Below the pieces are notes generated by a model, which saw only the letters and a program-made list of their open reading frames with translations, did not search any database and had not been told where the DNA came from. Positions 15,590-19,946 of a stretch of 19,946 bases of DNA are shown here, in pieces (position 1 is the first letter of the stretch; the number at the start of each line of letters is the position of its first letter). The stretch comes from Pauljensenia sp. (GTDB taxonomy: Bacteria; Actinomycetota; Actinomycetes; Actinomycetales; Actinomycetaceae), in assembly GCA_029983625.1 (NCBI GenBank), contig JASBZF010000024.1, positions 1 to 19,946 on the forward strand, read 5' to 3'. The position numbers and the translations under genes were made by a program.

Positions 15590-17080
15590 TTACTGAGGAA
15601 GAGTAGTGAAATCTTCAGGAGTGAGCTCTCCATTGCGCAGAGCGGCAAAGAAGTTCGGTGCGGTCGTGTTGGTGAGCAGCACGGCCATACCACCTGTAGG
15701 CGTGAGGTAATCGAGAGCAGCAAGAGGCGGGGTTCCCATCATTCCCGCACTCGCAGCCGATCGGAAGGCGAGGATCAGCTTCATCACGTCGATGATCGAA
15801 TCAGATTCGTCCACGGTGAAGGAAGAAGAACCGGCGCGTTCGAGGCGAAGGAGACGCGAAGGATTCAGGAGGGAGGCCGGGGTTGCGGCTTTATTGACGA
15901 CTGTGGAGATTACTTGACGTTGACGGAGCGTGCGCCCGATATCGCCCGTTGGGTCCGAATAGCGCATCCGTGAAAAAGCAAGTGCCGTTGCACCATCGGC
16001 ATCATGACATCCCGCATTCCATACGAGACCCGAAGGATCGTCGCTCACATCACCGTCGTAACAGAGCGTGACACCGCCGAGAGCATCAACGATATGAGCG
16101 ACACCGCCCATACCGACTTGAATGTAGTGGTCAACAGTTAAGCCCGTCAGCTTCTCAACGGTTGCGACGAGCAAAGATTCACCGCCGAGGGCGTAGGAGG
16201 AATTAATTTTGTCCCAGCCGTAGTTGGGAATCTCGACGAAGGTGTCGCGCGGAATCGTCACGACAACGGCCTGACCATTGGGAGCGACATTGACCAGCAT
16301 AATCGAGTCGGTCCGTGCGGAATCTGTAAAACCGTCTTGAATAGCACCGTCGTCGCGTGAATCTGAACCGGCGAGCAGATAGGTTGTTCCCGGTGTGGGA
16401 ATGGCTCCAGAAAGGGCCTTGACTCTGCCGAGATTTGCGTTCGCGTCCCACAGCAGGAAAGCAGCCCATAGGGCAAAGACTGCGAGGGAAAAGACTGCAA
16501 GGCCCAGGAGTGTTGTGGTGCGCCGCAAGCGTCTACGCGGCGGTTTTATGCGCGCTTGGCGCGCTGGGGAAGAGGGGAATCCTCGCGTGGGATCTGGCTG
16601 CGGATCGCTATGCGCGTGAGCTTTGCTGGCGTGCTGTACACGAGGAGGATACGAAGGAGGCGCTGAACGCGTTGCCGCGTGTGTGTCAGGGGTGTTGGCC
16701 GTGGAGTGAGGGGAGGTGCCTTCCCGTACTTTCCGAAATCTTTGAGGAGCGAAGGAAGGGGGCTGCTTGCGTGCAGGTTGGTCGGCTGTAGTGGGCACGA
16801 GGGGACGAAGTGGCTCGTGGACGAGTCCGTCCTTACCAGTGTCCACACGCCATTGACGCGGCGCAACATCGTCTTTTGCGCCACCCATGACCTGAGGTTT
16901 TTCTCCGGGGGCGAGGGCGGGGCTACTCGGTGCCGGCGGCGTTAGACGATTGGGGTCAACGAGGCTGCGACGCTCACTGTGATCCTTGGAAGAAGCCGCT
17001 GTGGGGAGGGGGCGTGCTCCTTGAGATCCGGGTCTGTTCTTACGCCGCTGAGGGCGGAAAGAAGGAGGCGTGGGAGTCAT
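15590..17080 (-). CDS. LytR-CpsA-Psr family glycopolymer transferase with long proline-rich cytoplasmic region
   Basis: A 496-residue type II membrane protein. Residues 1-185 are a low-complexity cytoplasmic region rich in Pro, Ser, Ala and Arg. One membrane helix follows at about 189-211, then an outer LCP domain. Family motifs are LLAGSDSRDDG (235-245), ARTDSIMLVNV (255-265), TIPRDTFVEIPNYG with R278 (275-288), DKINSSYALGG (290-300) and FSRMRYSDPTGDIGRTLRQRQ (369-389). LCP enzymes move wall teichoic acid, capsule or similar glycopolymers from a lipid carrier to peptidoglycan, using Asp and Arg residues to bind pyrophosphate and metal; those residues are present. ATGA overlap (17080-17077) couples it to the preceding LCP gene. 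The donor polymer is unknown. Confidence 0.93.
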   Translation of the reverse strand: MTPTPPSFRPQRRKNRPGSQGARPLPTAASSKDHSERRSLVDPNRLTPPAPSSPALAPGEKPQVMGGAKDDVAPRQWRVDTGKDGLVHEPLRPLVPTTADQPARKQPPSFAPQRFRKVREGTSPHSTANTPDTHAATRSAPPSYPPRVQHASKAHAHSDPQPDPTRGFPSSPARQARIKPPRRRLRRTTTLLGLAVFSLAVFALWAAFLLWDANANLGRVKALSGAIPTPGTTYLLAGSDSRDDGAIQDGFTDSARTDSIMLVNVAPNGQAVVVTIPRDTFVEIPNYGWDKINSSYALGGESLLVATVEKLTGLTVDHYIQVGMGGVAHIVDALGGVTLCYDGDVSDDPSGLVWNAGCHDADGATALAFSRMRYSDPTGDIGRTLRQRQVISTVVNKAATPASLLNPSRLLRLERAGSSSFTVDESDSIIDVMKLILAFRSAASAGMMGTPPLAALDYLTPTGGMAVLLTNTTAPNFFAALRNGELTPEDFTTLPQ

Positions 17081-18372
17081 TGCGTCGGAGGGCAGGTCTG
17101 GGGCAGGGATGAGGTGGGCGGCGCAGGATCAACGGGTGCGGCAGGTGTCGCAGGGTCTGCTGTCATTTCTGAGCCTGCGGAGGGATTCTCACTGTGTTCT
17201 GGTACAGCCTGAAGTGCAGGATCAGGAACGACCTGAGTGACACCATTCCCGTCGGTGTACTCAGTCCCTATGGGCAAGGGTGCGTCATTGGCGAGGGCGA
17301 ACCACAGATGTGAGGCGCTGGGCTCGATGGCGAGAACGCGGTTCGGATCCAGCGGCGAGGGATACCAGGGGAGAGTGACGAAACGGATCTGTGCTCTGTC
17401 AATGTTGAGGAGGGAAAGCAAGAAACCCGCATCGCCTTTGATGTCGGCGAGATTCGGTGAGACGGTGAGTGAAGCGATTGCCGCTTGGAGGAAAGCAAGG
17501 AGGGCGGGAAGGTCGGTGACGAAGTTTTTAGACAGGACTTCGCGAAGCATGGCCGAGACCAGTTTTTGCTGACGACCGATACGGGAAATATCGGAACCGT
17601 CACCGACATTGTGCCGTGCCCTGGCGAAGGCAAGGGCCGTATAGGCATCGAACTTCTGGCAGCCTGCAGCGACATTCAAACCGGAGTAGTCATCGTACAT
17701 GGGTTCGGGGACATCGAACCATACGCCGTCAAGAGCGTCGATCATCCCTTTAAACCCCGCAAAATCAACGACGACAAAGGCATCGATGCTCAGGCCGGTC
17801 ATTTCCTCTACCGTTGCTTTGGTGCAGGCAACACCTCCGGCAAGATCGTTGGTGACGGCACCGGTTGAGAAAGCGGAATTGAACATTCCCTCGTAAGCGT
17901 AGCTTGTGCCGTACTGGGTGATGCAGGGGGGAATACGAGTGATGAGGTCGCGCGGAATCGAAACGACGGTGACCGTGGAACGATCAGCGGAGATGCGTAC
18001 CACCATTGTCGTATCCGACTGGATGGTAGACAGCTCCTCTACGGAACCGTAGCCCGCATCGTCTTGGTTGTAGCGCGAATCTACGCCTGAGACCAGCAAA
18101 GTGATCGCTTGGCCATCAAATTGGTCGATCGGTGGGGGTGGGACTTCTTCTTGCCCGGATTGGACCGGGGTGAAACGGGAGATATCGAGGGCTGCGTTCT
18201 TCACCTGAGCGGCGAGGTTTTGATAGACGAAAACCCCGGTTGACCCCACAAAAAGGACAAGGGTGAAGAGCGCTGCGAATATCGAGCGAATTGCACCGAA
18301 ACGAAAAGGATTCGTCGCAGCGTGTTGAATCGGGCGTAGTCGTCTACTGATGGCGTTCGTGCGTGCGCTCAT
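17077..18372 (-). CDS. LytR-CpsA-Psr family glycopolymer transferase
   Basis: A 431-residue type II membrane protein: short basic N-terminus, membrane helix at about 29-50, then an outer LCP domain. Motifs are LLVSGVDSRYN with D98 and R100, IQSDTTMVVRI with D120, VSIPRDLITRIP with R141, MFNSAF near N165 and FARARHNVGDGSDISRIGRQQ (249-269). Three cysteines in the outer domain (C150, C182, C238) could form a disulfide. The tail (about 395-431) is rich in Pro, Ala and Ser. It probably acts on a wall glycopolymer made with the adjacent glycosyltransferase. Its start overlaps the DUF2304 gene by 29 nt and its stop overlaps the second LCP start by 4, so all four genes look like one operon. Why two LCP enzymes are kept cannot be read here; different acceptors or polymers are possible. 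Confidence 0.93.
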   Translation of the reverse strand: MSARTNAISRRLRPIQHAATNPFRFGAIRSIFAALFTLVLFVGSTGVFVYQNLAAQVKNAALDISRFTPVQSGQEEVPPPPIDQFDGQAITLLVSGVDSRYNQDDAGYGSVEELSTIQSDTTMVVRISADRSTVTVVSIPRDLITRIPPCITQYGTSYAYEGMFNSAFSTGAVTNDLAGGVACTKATVEEMTGLSIDAFVVVDFAGFKGMIDALDGVWFDVPEPMYDDYSGLNVAAGCQKFDAYTALAFARARHNVGDGSDISRIGRQQKLVSAMLREVLSKNFVTDLPALLAFLQAAIASLTVSPNLADIKGDAGFLLSLLNIDRAQIRFVTLPWYPSPLDPNRVLAIEPSASHLWFALANDAPLPIGTEYTDGNGVTQVVPDPALQAVPEHSENPSAGSEMTADPATPAAPVDPAPPTSSLPQTCPPTQ

Positions 18373-18814
18373 CGGTGTCGATCGTATCCTCTGTTGTCTC
18401 GGTGGTGTGTGTCGAAGCGGCGTCCTCGTGGGAGGCGTGGGTCTGGGGGCACTGTGTGTCGTGCGTGTGCGCTAAGCGTCGTTGCACATCTGCGAGGGCA
18501 ACTGCTCGCGCGAGCTGCGTGAGCTTGACTTCCGCATCGGTGTCGCGACGGTATGACGTGGCCATCTGCGCAAAGAAGGTGAGGGCGAGTCCGTAAACGA
18601 GAAGGTTGATGCCTTTTTCTATCCCAATGAGGTAGGCGAGGGAATTAAGCGTACTGGGGAATACTACGGCGAAGCAGGCAAAAACAATGAGGATCAGCAT
18701 CGCCAGGCGTCTCATCGCAAGATGGGAGGCGCTCTTTGGGCGCCTGAGGATCAGCCTGGTGATGAGGATCAGGGCAAGGAGGATGAGAACTTTAGGAAGC
18801 CAATAGGACGTCAT
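18344..18814 (-). CDS. DUF2304 family membrane protein
   Basis: A 156-residue protein with three hydrophobic segments: about 6-24 (KVLILLALILITRLIL), 34-56 (MLILIVFACFAVVFP) and 70-85 (LLVYGLALTFFAQM). A cytoplasmic amphipathic helix (about 90-115) and a His/Thr/Glu-rich tail follow. DUF2304 proteins are commonly encoded beside GT2 glycosyltransferases in polysaccharide and wall-polymer clusters, as here, and may form a membrane partner for them; the biochemical role is not established. ATG 18814 is preferred because it begins the family N-terminus; GTG 18820 overlaps the glycosyltransferase stop (GTGA) and would add two residues. Longer forms upstream would read through the glycosyltransferase gene and are rejected. 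Confidence 0.85.
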   Translation of the reverse strand: MTSYWLPKVLILLALILITRLILRRPKSASHLAMRRLAMLILIVFACFAVVFPSTLNSLAYLIGIEKGINLLVYGLALTFFAQMATSYRRDTDAEVKLTQLARAVALADVQRRLAHTHDTQCPQTHASHEDAASTHTTETTEDTIDTDERTHERHQ

Positions 18815-18816
18815 GG

Positions 18817-19494
18817 TCACCCCAGCAGCAGTTCGACGAGGATGTTGACGGAGTTCAAGCTCGACTGACCTTTGGAACGTGAGTACTCCGTGTACCTCAC
18901 GTGAACGGGCGCTTCGGCCCATTTCTTTCCAGAGTCGAGGAGTTGTTCGACGATCTCGCTGGCGTGAGCCATTCTGTTGTGTTTGAGTTCGATCGTTTCA
19001 ACAGCGTCGCGGCGCAAAAGTCTCAGACCGTTGTGAGCATCGGTGAGTTTTGCGCCTGTGCGCATCCGCGTGAATACGGTGGCCAGTTTTAAAACGCAAC
19101 GTCGTAAGAAGGACATTTCTTGCGAAGCGCCTGTGAGGAAGCGTGACCCGAGTACGACTGCGAGATCTTCGTTCAGGGCTTTATCGCGCATGGAGACGAT
19201 GTCTTCGCATCGGTGTTGGCCGTCGGCGTCGAAAGTCGCGAGGAAACGCCCGTCCGTTTGGGAAAGGAAAAAATCGAATCCGGTTTGAAGTGCTGCACCC
19301 TGTCCGAGATTAATCGGATGGTGGATCACGATCGCACCGGCTTCTTGTGCGAGTTGAGCGGATGTGTCTTTGGAGCCGTCGTCAACGCAGACGACTTTGG
19401 GGAAAGTTTTCCTTACCTGCGTGACAACGTCGTAGATGACTTCGGCCTCGTTGTATAGGGGGATCAGCACCCACGTGTCCTCAGTCCTTAGCAT
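18817..19494 (-). CDS. GT2 family glycosyltransferase (dolichol-phosphate mannosyltransferase-like)
   Basis: A 225-residue enzyme. WVLIPLYNEAEVI (8-20), VCVDDGSKDTS (35-45), HHPINLGQGAALQTGF (58-73), FDADGQH with the metal-binding DxD (D89, D91), LGSRFLTG and DAHNGLRLLRRDAV are classic for DPM1-type GT2 enzymes, which load a sugar onto a lipid phosphate. There are no C-terminal membrane helices, so the DUF2304 protein encoded 2 nt downstream may provide membrane contact. This suggests a lipid-linked sugar donor or a side-chain transfer for the polymer that the LCP proteins attach. ATG 19494 has no ribosome site but has a -10-like box 6 nt upstream. Sugar and acceptor are unknown. Confidence 0.92.
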   Translation of the reverse strand: MLRTEDTWVLIPLYNEAEVIYDVVTQVRKTFPKVVCVDDGSKDTSAQLAQEAGAIVIHHPINLGQGAALQTGFDFFLSQTDGRFLATFDADGQHRCEDIVSMRDKALNEDLAVVLGSRFLTGASQEMSFLRRCVLKLATVFTRMRTGAKLTDAHNGLRLLRRDAVETIELKHNRMAHASEIVEQLLDSGKKWAEAPVHVRYTEYSRSKGQSSLNSVNILVELLLG

Positions 19495-19500
19495 GGGGTC

Positions 19501-19509
19501 AGTATCTCA
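19501..19509 (-). promoter_or_regulatory. extended -10 of the glycosyltransferase operon, probably leaderless
   Basis: On the minus strand TGA-GATACT forms an extended -10 element ending 6 nt (GACCCC) before ATG 19494. There is no SD-like sequence. It would drive the GT2-DUF2304-LCP-LCP operon. Confidence 0.4.
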
Positions 19510-19649
19510 TATGCGGCGAGGGCGAGCCTTGGATAGCGGTGTGGAGGTGAATGTCAGGCGCGCCGGGGTCGTGTGGAAGTGCTGATGAGGGTGGAGGGTG
19601 CATCCGAGGGCGAGGAGTGTGTGCTGTGCAAGTAGTGACGCAACACTCT

Positions 19650-19713
19650 TGTTCACAGATTAGCTATCAATTGTTATGATTGAACATAGCTTTTTGTTCT
19701 TCATAAATGAACA
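19650..19713 (+). promoter_or_regulatory. TGAACA/TGTTCA repeats, candidate operator
   Basis: TGTTCA at 19650-19655 overlaps the -35, TGAACA at 19681-19686 lies beside the likely start of transcription, and TGTTC...GAACA forms a 19-bp imperfect inverted repeat at 19695-19713. TCAAT and ATTGA (19667-19671, 19679-19683) also flank the -10. The layout suits binding of a dimeric regulator, perhaps the winged-helix domain encoded just downstream. Confidence 0.4.
19652..19680 (+). promoter_or_regulatory. promoter of the winged-helix/nucleotidyltransferase gene
   Basis: TTCACA (19652-19657) and TATGAT (19675-19680) are separated by 17 bp; each hexamer has one mismatch to the sigma-70-type consensus. 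Transcription would begin near 19687, giving a leader of about 35 nt before ATG 19722. This is the best promoter match in the window and sits in unusually AT-rich DNA. Confidence 0.7.
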
Positions 19714-19721
19714 GGTGTGTG

Positions 19722-19946
19722 ATGACCCCTCTTTCTCGCGCCCAATTCGACGTGCTCTTCGCCCTCGAACGTGCATCCGCCGCACTGACCCAACGTGAAC
19801 TCAAAGACGCAACGGGAATGTCTCTGGGGCGCGTGAACACGACTGTCCGAGAATGCGAAGCCCTGGGGTTCATAAAAGAACGCGCCCTCACCGAGGAAGG
19901 ACGACGTGCTCTTCACCCCTACAGGGTCGAAAACGCTGTCATCATG
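19722..19946 (+). CDS. winged-helix domain fused to a probable LicC-type nucleotidyltransferase, 5' part
   Basis: Only the first 75 codons are present; the frame is open at the right edge. Residues 1-65 form a MarR-like winged helix: SRAQFDVLFALE, TQRELKDATGMSLGRVNTTV with the recognition helix, and LGFIKERALTEEGRRAL. The last residues, PYRVENAVIM, match the point where such winged-helix domains join a sugar-nucleotide-type transferase (next expected AAG and a nucleotide-binding loop) in LicC-like phosphocholine cytidylyltransferases. That family makes CDP-choline for phosphocholine decoration of wall polymers or lipids. The transferase itself lies outside the window, so this is inference from the junction. 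AGGTG (19713-19717) precedes ATG 19722; an in-frame ATG at 19707 is an alternative. Confidence 0.6.
   Translation, partial: MTPLSRAQFDVLFALERASAALTQRELKDATGMSLGRVNTTVRECEALGFIKERALTEEGRRALHPYRVENAVIM

Noticed and set aside
19551..19679. Possible 42-residue Cys-rich peptide upstream of the winged-helix gene
   Set aside because: GGAGG is only 3 nt from the ATG, the frame runs through the best promoter of the region, and the sequence is low in information; not supported.

Overview
The window looks like chromosomal DNA from a moderately GC-rich Gram-positive actinobacterium, plausibly an Actinomycetaceae-like member. This rests on the actinobacterial form of DapD, a seven-iron ferredoxin beside dapC, Tad-type minor pilins, a Rv1264-like adenylate cyclase and tandem LytR-CpsA-Psr (LCP) proteins. 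The genus cannot be fixed from the sequence alone. I see no insertion sequence, prophage, CRISPR array, rRNA or tRNA, and no non-coding stretch exceeds 300 bases.

Layout. Positions 1-1014 (+) are the end of a Tad pilus/secretion operon: three short TadE-like proteins with stop/start overlaps. Positions 1168-2529 (+) carry NADP-type glutamate dehydrogenase with a strong terminator. A small standalone SH3-like protein (2811-3122, -) is divergent from fdxA-dapC (+). Citrate synthase follows (+) and converges on a maf-dapD pair (-). A class III adenylate cyclase (8041-9090, +) is divergent from maf. Then come an OmpR-family response regulator and its histidine kinase (+), and purK-purE (+). From 13190 to 19494 the minus strand holds a cell-envelope block, in transcription order: GT2 glycosyltransferase, DUF2304 membrane protein, two LCP transferases and, after a gap, a secreted zinc amidase with about 12 choline-binding-like repeats. 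The window ends inside a plus-strand gene coding for a winged-helix domain that runs into what looks like a LicC-type nucleotidyltransferase.

How the genes fit together. GdhA makes glutamate, the amino donor for DapC. DapD and DapC are successive steps of the succinylase route to diaminopimelate and lysine, and DapD uses succinyl-CoA, so gltA between them links carbon supply to wall precursor supply. PurK and PurE are consecutive steps of purine synthesis. The minus-strand block probably builds and attaches a wall glycopolymer. The most interesting inference is that this polymer carries phosphocholine: the right-edge gene resembles a phosphocholine cytidylyltransferase and the amidase carries repeats of the choline-binding type.

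A second pattern is regulatory. Several genes without a Shine-Dalgarno (SD) sequence have a -10-like hexamer ending 6-7 nt before the start codon, which suggests frequent leaderless transcription.
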